Positions 51,513-60,928 of a stretch of 64,000 bases of DNA are shown one piece after another. The first letter of the stretch is position 1; every line of letters starts with the position of its first letter. The position numbers and the translations under genes are program-made. The notes beneath the pieces are model-generated. The model worked only from the letters and a program-made list of their open reading frames with translations, was not told the DNA's origin and made no database searches. Source of the DNA: Galbitalea sp036271875 (GTDB lineage Bacteria > Actinomycetota > Actinomycetes > Actinomycetales > Microbacteriaceae); the NCBI GenBank assembly GCA_036271875.1, contig DATAZU010000004.1:9452-73451 (forward strand). The letters run 5' to 3'.

Positions 51513-52460
51513 ATGCAGGTCTATTCCGAGGTCTCCCAGGTCCCGCGCGATTTCGGACCCTCCGCCGTCACCATCGGCAAGTTCGACGGTGTGCATTCCG
51601 GCCACCACTCCGTTTTGGATGCTCTGGAGGATGCGGCTGGCGAACGGGGTCTCGTTTCAACCGTCGTTACCTTCGATCGCAACCCGCTGAGCCTGCTTGC
51701 GCCGGAGAAGTGCCCCGCGGCGCTCGCGAGCAACGCCAAGAAGATCGAGTTGCTCGCCGCTGCGGGTGTCGGCGCGACCTTGATGCTGGCCTTCGATCGC
51801 GCATTCAGCGAGCAGGCGCCGGAGGATTTCGTTACGAGCATCCTGGTCGAAGCATTGCACGCCAAGGTGGTGTTCGTCGGTGCCGATTTCCGGTTCGGAG
51901 TCCGGGGGAGCGGCACGGTATGGCTGCTCACTCAACTGGGTGCGAAGTTCGGTTTTGAGGTGAGACAGATCCCCGAGCTGGTCACGGGCGCCATCAATGA
52001 GCGGCGCGTCTCGTCGACCTGGATCCGTGAGCTGCTGGAAGAAGGGGATGTCGCCGGCGCTGCCGTTCCTCTTGGTCGGTTGCACAGCATCCGTTCGACG
52101 GTGGTGCATGGAGAGCAGCGCGGGCGGGAACTCGGCTACCCGACTGCCAATCTGTCTCCCGATGTCGAGGGCTTCATCCCGCGGGACGGGGTGTATGCGG
52201 CGTGGGCGACCGTCGGCGGCCACCGCTACGGTGCAGCGGTCTCGATCGGGAACAATCCAACCTTCGAGGGCGTGCCCCAGAAGCAGGTTGAAGCACACCT
52301 CATCGACCAGAACGTTGACCTGTACGGCGCGACGATCGAACTCGAGTTTGTCGACTACATTCGCCCCATGAACAAGTTCCCCTCGGCGGATGCTCTTGCC
52401 GAGCAGATGCGGGTCGATGAGGAGCAGATCCGGGCGATTCTCGGCCCGGCCGCCACCTAA
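51513..52460 (+). CDS. ribF: Bifunctional riboflavin kinase/FAD synthetase
   Basis: 315 residues. N-terminal FAD synthetase (nucleotidyltransferase) with TIGKFDGVHSGHHSVL, and C-terminal flavokinase (about 185-310) with GYPTANL, the RDGVYAAW strand and NPTFEG. Phosphorylates riboflavin to FMN and adenylates it to FAD. Normal length. The truB-ribF neighbourhood is standard in bacteria; rpsO, which often follows, is absent and an MFS gene comes next. Confidence 0.96.
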   Translation: MQVYSEVSQVPRDFGPSAVTIGKFDGVHSGHHSVLDALEDAAGERGLVSTVVTFDRNPLSLLAPEKCPAALASNAKKIELLAAAGVGATLMLAFDRAFSEQAPEDFVTSILVEALHAKVVFVGADFRFGVRGSGTVWLLTQLGAKFGFEVRQIPELVTGAINERRVSSTWIRELLEEGDVAGAAVPLGRLHSIRSTVVHGEQRGRELGYPTANLSPDVEGFIPRDGVYAAWATVGGHRYGAAVSIGNNPTFEGVPQKQVEAHLIDQNVDLYGATIELEFVDYIRPMNKFPSADALAEQMRVDEEQIRAILGPAAT

Positions 52461-52469
52461 GCTTGCACA

Positions 52470-53705
52470 GTGCCCGTCGACCGTCCCCTGCCGCTGTGGG
52501 CCGGTCGCACCGCGGCCCTCCTCGGAATTCTGCTCGTCGCGCTGAGCCTGCGTTCATCCGTCGCCGCCCTATCGCCGATCATCAACCTCATCGTGCGGGA
52601 CGTTCCGCTCAGTCCGCTCGTTCTCGGAATCATCGGTGCCGCGCCGCCGGTCACGTTCGCGGTCACCGGGCTGGCCACGCCGTGGCTGTCACGTCGCCTC
52701 GGTCTTGAGCGCTCGCTGCTTGTTGCCGCCATTCTGATGGCCGTCGGGCAGGTAGCGCGGGCCATCGCGCCGAACGCACTCCTTCTCGTCGTGGCGACCA
52801 TCATCACCCTGATCGGTGCAGCAATCGGTAACGTGCTGCTGCCGCCCGTCGTGAAGCGCTACTTCCCGGATCGCATCACCCATGTGACGACGATGTACGC
52901 CGTGCTGATTTCACTGAGCACCGCGCTGCCCGCTCTGCTCGCCGTACCGATTGCAACCTCATTTGGATGGCGCACCGCGCTCGGCATCTGGTTTCTGATC
53001 GCGCTGGCCGCGGTCGCACCGTGGATTGCCGCAAGTATCGCGCACGTGCGTGCGCGCAATGCGGCGCGACTCGCCCCCGACGAAGGCGAGACAGCGCCAG
53101 AGCCGAAGCTGCAGGGACGGGTTTTTCGTTCGCCGGTGGCCTGGGCCGTCATGATCACGTTCTCGATCTCGAGCATCAACGTCTACGCATTCTTCGCCTG
53201 GCTTCCGAGCCTGCTTGTTGACACGGCGGGTGTGTCGCGGGGTGAGGCGGGCGCACTGCTCGCGCTCTACGCGATCATGGGGTTTCCCGCGTCCCTGCTT
53301 GTCCCGTACCTGGCCGGACGCATGCGCAACATTGGTGTGCTCCTGTATGTCTCGGTCGTGGTGTTTTTCGTGGGCGATGCCGGCCTGGTGTTCGTGCCAT
53401 CCGTTGCTCCGATCCTCTGGGTGGCGTTCGCTGGCCTTGGGCCGCTGCTGTTTCCGCTGGCCCTCGTACTCATCAACTCGAGGACGCGAACGCACGCCGG
53501 ATCGGTTGCGCTGAGTGGATTCGTCCAGGGGGTCGGTTACATCATCGCGGCGGCGAGTCCGCTCGTTTTCGGACTGCTCGAGCAGGCAACCGGGAGTTGG
53601 ATTCCCTCGCTCTGCTTTCTTTTTGTGCTCACTCTTGCTGCGATCCCTGCCGGCATCATCCTTTCTCGGGGCCGCTTCCTCGAGGACGAGCTTTCCGGGC
53701 CGTAG
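52470..53705 (+). CDS. MFS transporter, CynX/NimT family
   Basis: 411 residues, GTG start, about 12 membrane helices. LSLRSSVAALSPIINLI in helix 1 and IGNVLLPPVVKRYFPDR in helix 4 are typical of the CynX/NimT (cyanate/2-nitroimidazole) group. The group name reflects E. coli members; real substrates are largely unknown and export of small organic molecules is assumed. A charged cytosolic loop lies between helices 6 and 7 (about 190-215). Followed closely by an SRPBCC protein gene. Confidence 0.9.
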   Translation: MPVDRPLPLWAGRTAALLGILLVALSLRSSVAALSPIINLIVRDVPLSPLVLGIIGAAPPVTFAVTGLATPWLSRRLGLERSLLVAAILMAVGQVARAIAPNALLLVVATIITLIGAAIGNVLLPPVVKRYFPDRITHVTTMYAVLISLSTALPALLAVPIATSFGWRTALGIWFLIALAAVAPWIAASIAHVRARNAARLAPDEGETAPEPKLQGRVFRSPVAWAVMITFSISSINVYAFFAWLPSLLVDTAGVSRGEAGALLALYAIMGFPASLLVPYLAGRMRNIGVLLYVSVVVFFVGDAGLVFVPSVAPILWVAFAGLGPLLFPLALVLINSRTRTHAGSVALSGFVQGVGYIIAAASPLVFGLLEQATGSWIPSLCFLFVLTLAAIPAGIILSRGRFLEDELSGP

Positions 53706-53714
53706 GCTTGCCGC

Positions 53715-54197
53715 GTGGCGATGAGTGAACTCGAGTTCTCGCGCGACTACGACCTGCCTCCGGCAATCGTTTGGGACGCGCTGGTCGATGAGGTCCTCGT
53801 CGAAGGATGGCTGGCCGCGGCCAGGATTGACCTTCGCGTTGGCGGCGTCTACTGGCTCAACTGGCAGACCGGCGGGGGTCTTGCTCCCACCAACGGGGTC
53901 ATCGAGGCGATCGTCGTCGCGCGCCGATTGGCCATCGACACGGACAATATCGGCCACCTCGAGTTTGTTCTCGAACCGTTGCCGGACGGAACTCGCGGCG
54001 AGGGAACGCTGCTCGCCCTGAATATCACGGTGGATACCGAACCGCGCCTCCTCGCGAGCACCTACGCATACTGGCTAAGCAACTTCGACCAACTGGAGGA
54101 TCTGCTTCGCGGGCATCCGGTCGACTGGGCGACCTGGCAACGTGATCGGGGCGAGGCGTGGTCCCGATACCTCCGCAGCGCGTCCGGACTCAACTAG
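53715..54197 (+). CDS. SRPBCC (AHSA1-like) protein
   Basis: 160 residues (GTG at 53715, or ATG at 53721). START/Bet v1-like fold: FSRDYDLPPAIVWDALVDE opening helix-grip strand, then VGGVYWLNWQTGG, and a long C-terminal helix with YAYWLSNFDQLEDLL. Such proteins bind a hydrophobic ligand or a client protein; no catalytic residues can be named. Lies 9 bp after the MFS gene and may be cotranscribed with it. A 76-bp gap separates it from deoC. Confidence 0.8.
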   Translation: MAMSELEFSRDYDLPPAIVWDALVDEVLVEGWLAAARIDLRVGGVYWLNWQTGGGLAPTNGVIEAIVVARRLAIDTDNIGHLEFVLEPLPDGTRGEGTLLALNITVDTEPRLLASTYAYWLSNFDQLEDLLRGHPVDWATWQRDRGEAWSRYLRSASGLN

Positions 54198-54273
54198 CCG
54201 TAATCTAGACGGGGCTAGCGGATCGCCCAGCAAGACCACGACGTAGCAGGTACGTCCGGAATGGATAGACCCA

Positions 54274-55287
54274 ATGACGATTCAGACTTCGGTGGCGCTC
54301 GCGCCGGCCGAGCGAGCGATTTCCATCCTCGGTGGCGATCTCACCGAGCGGGCGCTCCGACTTCACCTGGAGGGGCTGTCCGGTGTCGATGCCGTCGGTC
54401 TCGAACAGCGCGCCGCCGGGCTCGGCACACGCTCCATCAAGACCACATCGAAGGCCTGGGCCCTCGATCGCATCATCGAACTCATCGACCTGACCACTCT
54501 CGAGGGCGCCGACACGCCAGGTAAGGTTCGCTCGCTGGTCGCGAAGGCGCTGACACCCGACCCGAGCGATCCCTCGACTCCGCGCGTCGCTGCCGTGTGC
54601 GTCTACGGCGACATGGTGCCGTATGCCATTGACGCCCTCGGATCCGCCCACGCCGCAGGCGGGGATACCGGCATCAAGGTTGCCGCGGTCGCGACCGCGT
54701 TCCCGAGCGGTCGCGCGTCGCTGCGCGTGAAGCTCGCGGACACAGCGGATGCCGTTGCCTCCGGCGCGGACGAAATCGACATGGTCATCGATCGGGGTGC
54801 GTTTCTTGCCGGACGCTACGGCCAGGTCTTCGACGACATCGTCGCTGTCAAGGAGGCCTGCCGTCGCGAAAGCGGCACATACGCGCACCTGAAGGTCATC
54901 CTGGAGACCGGCGAGCTGAACACCTATGACAACGTTCGTCGGGCATCCTGGCTGGCGATTCTGGCCGGAGGCGACTTCATCAAGACGTCAACCGGAAAGG
55001 TCGCTCCTGCGGCGACGCTGCCGGTGACACTGCTCATGCTCGAGGTCGTTCGGGACTGGCACCGCCTCACCGGTGAGCGGATTGGAGTGAAGCCGGCCGG
55101 CGGTATCCGCGCATCCAAGGATGCGATCAAGTACCTGGTCACGGTCGCAGAAACCGTTGGCGAGGAATGGCTCACGCCGCACCTGTTCCGATTCGGTGCG
55201 TCGAGCCTCCTCAACGACGTTCTCCTGCAACGACAGAAGCTGGCAACCGGCCACTACAGCGGCCCCGACTACGTAACGGTGGACTGA
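54274..55287 (+). CDS. deoC: Deoxyribose-phosphate aldolase
   Basis: 337 residues. Cleaves 2-deoxyribose 5-phosphate to glyceraldehyde 3-phosphate and acetaldehyde. TIM barrel with the Schiff-base lysine in GGDFIKTSTGK (Lys237 by this numbering) and the partner Lys in GVKPAGGIR. The eukaryote-like long form with an N-terminal extension, as in many actinobacteria. Two aldehyde dehydrogenase genes follow within 5 bp, which would oxidise the acetaldehyde released, so this is a deoxynucleoside-salvage operon. Confidence 0.95.
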   Translation: MTIQTSVALAPAERAISILGGDLTERALRLHLEGLSGVDAVGLEQRAAGLGTRSIKTTSKAWALDRIIELIDLTTLEGADTPGKVRSLVAKALTPDPSDPSTPRVAAVCVYGDMVPYAIDALGSAHAAGGDTGIKVAAVATAFPSGRASLRVKLADTADAVASGADEIDMVIDRGAFLAGRYGQVFDDIVAVKEACRRESGTYAHLKVILETGELNTYDNVRRASWLAILAGGDFIKTSTGKVAPAATLPVTLLMLEVVRDWHRLTGERIGVKPAGGIRASKDAIKYLVTVAETVGEEWLTPHLFRFGASSLLNDVLLQRQKLATGHYSGPDYVTVD

Positions 55288-55292
55288 TCACC

Positions 55293-56816
55293 ATGGCAAA
55301 CAACTTCCTCGAATACGCGCCCGCGCCAGAGTCACCCTCGATCCTGCACCTCAAAAAGGAGTACGGACTGTTCATCGACGGTGAGTTCGTCGCGGGGCAC
55401 GGCAAGCCGTTCGCGACCATCTCGCCGGCGACGGAGAAGCACATCGCCCAGATCGGCAACGCCAATGCGGCTGACGTCGACACCGCCGTCGCGGCCGCGC
55501 GCCGGGCATACGACCAGACCTGGTCGAAGATGTCGGGCGCCGACCGGGGCAAGTACCTGTTCCGCATCGCGCGCCTGGTGCAGGAACGTGCACGCGAGCT
55601 CGCCGTTGCGGAGAGCCTCGATAACGGCAAGCCGATCAAGGAGAGCCGGGATGTCGACATCCCGCTCGTTGCCGCATGGTTCTTCTACTACGCGGGATGG
55701 GCGGACAAGCTCGACTACGCCGGGCTCGGTGCCACTCCGCGCGCGCTCGGCGTCGCAGCCCAGGTCATCCCGTGGAACTTTCCGCTGCTCATGCTCGCGT
55801 GGAAAATCGCGCCGGCACTCGCTGCGGGCAACACCGTGGTGCTGAAGCCCGCCGAGACCACTCCGCTATCCGCGCTCCTTTTTGCTGAGATCCTCCAGCA
55901 GGCCGACCTGCCACCCGGCGTCGTCAACATCCTCACCGGCGCGGGCGACACCGGCCAGGCGCTGGTCGAACATCCGGATGTGAACAAGGTCGCCTTTACC
56001 GGTTCGACCGCGGTTGGGCGTGCCATTGCCAAGTCTGTCGCGGGAACCGGCAAGAAGCTCACGTTGGAGCTGGGCGGCAAGGCCGCAAATATCGTCTTCG
56101 ACGATGCGCCGATCGACCAGGCGATCGAGGGCATCGTGAACGGCATCTTCTTCAACCAGGGCCACGTCTGCTGCGCGGGCTCGCGTCTGCTAGTTCAGGA
56201 GAACATCCACGAGGAGGTCGTCGACCGACTCAAGCAGCGCCTCTCGACTCTGCGTCTTGGCGACCCGCTCGATAAGAACACAGACATCGGGGCCATCAAC
56301 TCGCGCGAGCAGCTCGAGCGTATTCGCGAACTCTCTGACATCGGCGAGGCGGAGGGCGCGCAGCGCTGGACTGCAGACTGTGCCATTCCGGAGAACGGCT
56401 TCTGGTTTGCTCCGACGATCTTCGACAACGTCTCAACCTCGAGCCGTATCGCCCGGGAAGAGATCTTCGGACCGGTCCTCTCCGTCCTGACCTTCCGCAC
56501 GCCGGCCGAGGCGATCTCGAAGGCCAACAACACGCCGTACGGGCTGTCCGCAGGCATCTGGAGCGACAAGGGATCGAAGATCCTCGCCGTGGCCGATGAA
56601 CTGCGTGCCGGTGTCATTTGGGCAAACACGTTCAATCGCTTCGATCCGTCTTCGCCATTCGGCGGCTACAAGGAATCCGGATACGGCCGCGAGGGCGGTC
56701 GCCACGGCCTCGCCGCCTACCTGCAGTCCGCCCGGCTCGCTGGCGCGGCGCCGGTTGCCGAGCTTGTCGAGGCGCCCACTCCGAACAAGTCCTCCGCGAA
56801 GAAAGCGGCAAAGTAA
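55293..56816 (+). CDS. Aldehyde dehydrogenase, complete
   Basis: 507 residues from the ATG at 55293, 5 bp after deoC. NAD-binding VIPWNFPLLMLAWKIAPALA, catalytic Glu in LELGGKAANIVF and catalytic Cys in NQGHVCCAGSRL, so fully active in appearance. C-terminal tail is Ala/Lys-rich. With deoC before it and a half-length relative behind it, its likely substrate is acetaldehyde from deoxyribose breakdown. The stop shares a base with the next start (TAATG). Confidence 0.94.
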   Translation: MANNFLEYAPAPESPSILHLKKEYGLFIDGEFVAGHGKPFATISPATEKHIAQIGNANAADVDTAVAAARRAYDQTWSKMSGADRGKYLFRIARLVQERARELAVAESLDNGKPIKESRDVDIPLVAAWFFYYAGWADKLDYAGLGATPRALGVAAQVIPWNFPLLMLAWKIAPALAAGNTVVLKPAETTPLSALLFAEILQQADLPPGVVNILTGAGDTGQALVEHPDVNKVAFTGSTAVGRAIAKSVAGTGKKLTLELGGKAANIVFDDAPIDQAIEGIVNGIFFNQGHVCCAGSRLLVQENIHEEVVDRLKQRLSTLRLGDPLDKNTDIGAINSREQLERIRELSDIGEAEGAQRWTADCAIPENGFWFAPTIFDNVSTSSRIAREEIFGPVLSVLTFRTPAEAISKANNTPYGLSAGIWSDKGSKILAVADELRAGVIWANTFNRFDPSSPFGGYKESGYGREGGRHGLAAYLQSARLAGAAPVAELVEAPTPNKSSAKKAAK

Positions 56817-57685
56817 TGACTCACCTCGCAATCCCGAAGACCTACAAGCTCTACATCGGCGGCAAGTTCCCACGCAGCGAAAGCGGCAGAACCTACGAAG
56901 TCGTCTCTGCACATGGCGCGTTCCTTGCCAACGCGTCCAAGGCGAGCCGCAAGGATGCCAGGGATGCTGTCGTCGCGGCCCGGGCAGCGCTGCCGGGCTG
57001 GGCGACCGCGACCGCGTACAACCGGGGGCAGGTGCTCTACCGGATCGCGGAACTGCTCGAGGGTCGTCGCGCCCAGTTCGTCGACGAGATCGTTTCGACC
57101 GAGGGCGTGACGTCCGCTGTTGCCGGTCGACAGGTCGACGAGGCCATCGACGCGTGGGTCTGGTACGCGGGATGGGCGGACAAATACGTCCAGGCCGCTG
57201 GCAATGCCAATCCGGTCAGCGGCCCGTACTTCAACATCTCGGTGCCCGAGCCAACGGGGGTCGTGGCGATCATCGCCCCTTCGACTGCCTCGGGGACCGG
57301 TTCGAGTCTCGTCGGGCTGGTCAGCGTCGTCGCGCCAGCGCTCGTCGCGGGCAACACGGTTGTTGTTGTAGCGAGCGAGAAGTCGCCGCTCAGCGCGATC
57401 AGCCTCGCGGAGGTCCTGGCGACCAGCGATGTCCCCGGCGGTGTTGTGAACATCCTGACCGGCTCAGCGGCGGAGATTGCTCCCTGGCTTGCCAGCCACG
57501 CCGACGTGAACGCACTCGATCTCGCCGGCGCGGAGTTGCTCGATTGGGTCGATCTGCAAATCTCGGCGGCGGACACGCTCAAGCGCGTGCTCGCTCCGGT
57601 TTCGGGGATTCCGGCACCAACTCTTGACCGCATCGTGGCTTTCACCGAGACCAAAACCGTCTGGCACACCAAGTCGATGATCTAG
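56816..57685 (+). CDS. Half-length aldehyde dehydrogenase paralogue without catalytic Cys
   Basis: 289 residues against about 480-500 for the family. Starts TYKLYIGGKFPRSES like an ordinary aldehyde dehydrogenase and keeps the NAD-binding half up to the region PGGVVNILTGSAAEIAPWL. It then passes almost straight to a family-like C-terminal strand (FTETKTVWHTKSMI). The catalytic Cys domain and the Glu-Leu-Gly-Gly motif are missing. The frame is open and tightly coupled both sides, so this is not a recent accident. Possible roles: partner subunit of the complete enzyme, NAD-binding regulator, or structural protein. Confidence 0.85.
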   Translation: MTHLAIPKTYKLYIGGKFPRSESGRTYEVVSAHGAFLANASKASRKDARDAVVAARAALPGWATATAYNRGQVLYRIAELLEGRRAQFVDEIVSTEGVTSAVAGRQVDEAIDAWVWYAGWADKYVQAAGNANPVSGPYFNISVPEPTGVVAIIAPSTASGTGSSLVGLVSVVAPALVAGNTVVVVASEKSPLSAISLAEVLATSDVPGGVVNILTGSAAEIAPWLASHADVNALDLAGAELLDWVDLQISAADTLKRVLAPVSGIPAPTLDRIVAFTETKTVWHTKSMI

Positions 57686-58927
57686 TTGCGCCGGGCACCC
57701 GCAATCCTGCTGTTCGGGACGGTGATTGCCGTCGCCCTCTCGGGATGCGGATCCACCGGCCATCCGGCGCCGAGTCACCCCAGCGACAACGCGGGGAGTA
57801 TCGCCTCGGCTAAGCCGCGACCAGAGCCGGATCCCGTGGCCGGGATGACCCTGGCTCAACTCGTTGGCCAGGTCTTCATGGTTGGCACAACCGCCGGCTC
57901 GGCGCAGAGCGTCTCACTCCGGGCGGTGAGCGAACTGCATGTGGGCAACGTGTTCCTGTCTGGCCGTTCGCACCTCGGCGTTGCCGCGACCGCCGCAGTC
58001 GTCGGCCAGTTCCGTTCGCGTGTCACCGCGGCGGCGACGGCACGCCAACCACTCCTGGTCGCAACGGATGAGGAGGGTGGCGAGGTGCAGGTGCTGAGCG
58101 GTCCGGGATTTGCGACGATGCCAACCGGCGTCGCGCAGGGCAAGCTGTCGACGGGCAGGATCAGGACCGCTTCGGTCGCATGGGGCGCATCGCTGTCGGC
58201 AGCCGGAGTCAACATGAATCTTGCACCCGTGGTCGATTTGGTCGCCTCGCCTGCCGGCGCAGCGACAAACCCTCCCATCGGGGTGTTCCGGCGCGAGATC
58301 GGGTTCGCGCCCGGCAGCATCGTTTCGCACGCGAATGCCTTTCGCGCGGGGATGGCGAGCAGCCACGTTCTTACCGTGCTTAAGCACTTCCCCGGCCTCG
58401 GTCACGTTACCGAGAACACCGACACCTCTCGCGGGGTGGTGGACACCACGGTAACTTCCGGTGGCGCCGACCTCGGAATTTATCGTGCCGAGATCGCGGC
58501 TGGCGCGCCGTGCATCATGGTGTCATCCGCCGTGTACTCGAAACTCGATCCGTCGGCGCCGGCGATCTTTTCGCGCAAGGTCGTCACCGACCTCCTGCGC
58601 GGCTCCCTCGGATTCACCGGTGTGATCATCTCGGACGACCTGTCCGCTGCCGCGCAGATCGACGGATACTCGCCAGGGACACGAGCGATTGACGCCATCT
58701 CCGCGGGCGACGACATCGTCCTCATCTCCAGTCGTCCCGACCTCGCCGCCCAGATGACGGCTGCGGTTTTGGCGAAGGCCGAGGTCGATCCAGCCTTCGC
58801 CGCCACAGTGAAGGAGGCCGCGCGTCGAGTGGTCGAGCTGAAGCACAAATACATCGCGTTTGACTATCCGGACGGCGGTGCCGATCCCCGTGAGGCCAAC
58901 CAAAACAGCGCCCATCCATTCCTGTGA
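57686..58927 (+). CDS. GH3 (NagZ-like) glycoside hydrolase lipoprotein
   Basis: 413 residues, TTG start directly after the previous stop. Lipoprotein signal with ALSGC (Cys near 24). GH3 N-terminal barrel: LVATDEEGGEVQVL, KHFPGLGHVTENTDTS, and GVIISDDLSAAAQI, whose Asp is the usual nucleophile position. The D-S-H loop that supplies the acid/base His in true NagZ enzymes reads N-T-D here, so N-acetylglucosaminidase activity is doubtful or works differently. Acts outside the membrane, probably on peptidoglycan or glycans. Not functionally tied to the deoC operon. Confidence 0.88.
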   Translation: MRRAPAILLFGTVIAVALSGCGSTGHPAPSHPSDNAGSIASAKPRPEPDPVAGMTLAQLVGQVFMVGTTAGSAQSVSLRAVSELHVGNVFLSGRSHLGVAATAAVVGQFRSRVTAAATARQPLLVATDEEGGEVQVLSGPGFATMPTGVAQGKLSTGRIRTASVAWGASLSAAGVNMNLAPVVDLVASPAGAATNPPIGVFRREIGFAPGSIVSHANAFRAGMASSHVLTVLKHFPGLGHVTENTDTSRGVVDTTVTSGGADLGIYRAEIAAGAPCIMVSSAVYSKLDPSAPAIFSRKVVTDLLRGSLGFTGVIISDDLSAAAQIDGYSPGTRAIDAISAGDDIVLISSRPDLAAQMTAAVLAKAEVDPAFAATVKEAARRVVELKHKYIAFDYPDGGADPREANQNSAHPFL

Positions 58928-59002
58928 ACTGCTGTGGATGCCGGTCCCCGGCTGGCATCTCGGCGTCCATCGGCGCACAATGGAGGAAGTGAGGTTATCC
59001 CC

Positions 59003-59581
59003 ATGACTGAGAAAATCGTCTTTGTAGGCGACAGCATTACCGCCGCAGGAGACTGGCAAGAGTGGTTTCCGGAGTATTCGGTGACCGTTGAGGCAACTCC
59101 CGGCGACGCGACAGATCGACTGAATGAACGTCTCCCCGCAATCACGGAGTTGCAGCCCGAGACTCTTGCGATTCTCATCGGCGCGAACGATTTCGGCCAG
59201 TCTCGTTCGGTCGAGTACGTCGTTCGCAGCATCGAATATTTCTTGGCGATGGTGCGGCAGGATGTGCCCGGGTCACGCACTCTGGTGCAGTCGATTCTGC
59301 CGAGGGGTCGCGAATTTGCCGACGACATCCAGGATGCCAACCGGCACCTCCGCCAGTACGCACAAAACGTCCATGCGCAGTACCTGGACCTCTGGGCAAG
59401 CATGGCGACGGACGACGGCGAGCTCAAGCCCGAGTACACGACCGACCGCGTCCACTTGACGCCCGAGGGCTATCAGGCGTGGCTGGATGAACTCCGGCCG
59501 GCGCTCGAGCGCCTGCGCGACGCTCCGCCGATGTCGAGGCCGATCTCGATCATCCACGACGGCGCTGCGAGCCTGCGCTAG
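59003..59581 (+). CDS. GDSL/SGNH-family hydrolase
   Basis: 192 residues from the ATG at 59003, with GTGAGG upstream. The SGNH blocks are in order: FVGDSITAAGDW (Ser), an Asn/Gly block with LIGANDF, and the C-terminal DRVHLTPEGY carrying the Asp-x-x-His pair. No signal peptide, so cytosolic. An esterase, thioesterase or lipase-like activity on small esters. Its stop overlaps the convergent M20 peptidase gene by 4 bp. Confidence 0.92.
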   Translation: MTEKIVFVGDSITAAGDWQEWFPEYSVTVEATPGDATDRLNERLPAITELQPETLAILIGANDFGQSRSVEYVVRSIEYFLAMVRQDVPGSRTLVQSILPRGREFADDIQDANRHLRQYAQNVHAQYLDLWASMATDDGELKPEYTTDRVHLTPEGYQAWLDELRPALERLRDAPPMSRPISIIHDGAASLR

Positions 59582-60903
59582 GCGGTGCCCTCGATCAGGG
59601 CCTCGTAGAACGCGATCCCGGCAAGCCACGTATCGACATGGATGCGCTCGTTGACGGCGTGCAGCGTTCCGCGCTCGGCGAGTGACATCTCGAACGGCGT
59701 AAATCGATAGACCGCGTTGCAGATGCCGGTGAAGTGTCTGCTGTCGCTGGCCCCCAGCTGGATGTACGGGGTCACGATCGCCTCGGGATGCACCGCGGCG
59801 ATCGCATCTCGCACTCGCTCCCACTGCGGTCCGGTGGTTGGCGAGACCGGCGACGGTTCGGACGGATGCAACGCCGTGACTTGGACGAGCGGGTCGCGGA
59901 TTGCGTCGCGCACGTGCGCGACGGCCGCATCAACGGATGACCCGACCGCGACGCGCACGTTGACGATCGCCGTCGCCGTCTCGGCGAGCGCGTTATCGGC
60001 GAGGCTGCCGTTCAGCCTGGTGACCACGCCGGTGGTGCGGATCATCGCCCTGGTCTCGTCGTTCAGACGTCTGAACAGGGCGAGCAGGATGCCCCGCGTC
60101 AGCCACTGGGTCGTGAACAGCCAGCGGTACGGCTGTCTGGCGCGGCGTCCGATGGTGCGAATCATCTCCAGGCTGGTTGCCGAGAACCGTGCAGGAAACG
60201 GCCTGCGATCGAGTCGGTCGATCGCACGGGCGAGGCGTGTCGTCGCGGCAAGCGTCGGGGGAGTGGAGGCGTGACCGCCATCCTGCGTCACCCGCAGCTC
60301 GACGGACGTGATCCCCTTCTCACTGACGCCGATCACGGCGATGGGATCGGCGACGCCGGGGAAGATCCCCTCGACGATGGCTCCGCCCTCATCCAGTACC
60401 AGAGCCGGACGGATGTCGCGAGATTTCAGCAGCACTGCGATCGCTGTTGCACCGCTGCCGATGGTCTCTTCGTCGTGTCCAAAGCTCAGGTAGACGTCGT
60501 TCGTCGGTGTGAATCCGCGGGCGACGAGCGCCTCGACCGCCTCGAGGATGCACACCAGTGCGCCCTTGTCGTCGAGGCTTCCGCGGGCCCAGAGTTCGGT
60601 GTCCGGGCCATCGCCGACCAGGTCGGCGGCGAACGGCGGATGCTCCCAACGCTCGTCCGTCGCATCCACGACGTCGTAGTGGGCCATCAGGACGATCGGA
60701 TTCGCCGGGCTCGCTCCCGGCCAGCGATAGAGCAGCGAGTGCTCGGCAACGATCTCGCGTTCAAGCGTTTTGTGCACCCCTGGGTACAACTCGGGGATGA
60801 GGGTGACAAACCGCTCGAACTGCTGCCAGTCCACTCGATCCAGCTCGATGCGGGAGATCGTCGGGATGCGCAGCAACGCGCGAAATCGTTCGACCGGAGT
60901 CAC
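59578..60903 (-). CDS. M20-family metallopeptidase
   Basis: 441 residues, GTG start. Two-zinc site residues: LMAHYDVVDA (His and Asp), GSLDDKGAL (bridging Asp), GHDEETIGSG (Glu-Glu) and a late His in NERIHVDTW. The dimerisation insert follows GGHASTPPTLAA. Closest in style to the carboxypeptidase S/PM20D1 branch. No signal peptide, so likely a cytosolic dipeptidase or amidohydrolase. Transcribed toward the GDSL gene. Confidence 0.93.
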   Translation of the reverse strand: MTPVERFRALLRIPTISRIELDRVDWQQFERFVTLIPELYPGVHKTLEREIVAEHSLLYRWPGASPANPIVLMAHYDVVDATDERWEHPPFAADLVGDGPDTELWARGSLDDKGALVCILEAVEALVARGFTPTNDVYLSFGHDEETIGSGATAIAVLLKSRDIRPALVLDEGGAIVEGIFPGVADPIAVIGVSEKGITSVELRVTQDGGHASTPPTLAATTRLARAIDRLDRRPFPARFSATSLEMIRTIGRRARQPYRWLFTTQWLTRGILLALFRRLNDETRAMIRTTGVVTRLNGSLADNALAETATAIVNVRVAVGSSVDAAVAHVRDAIRDPLVQVTALHPSEPSPVSPTTGPQWERVRDAIAAVHPEAIVTPYIQLGASDSRHFTGICNAVYRFTPFEMSLAERGTLHAVNERIHVDTWLAGIAFYEALIEGTA

Positions 60904-60928
60904 CCGGTCAGCCTACGGCCTGCAGGTG

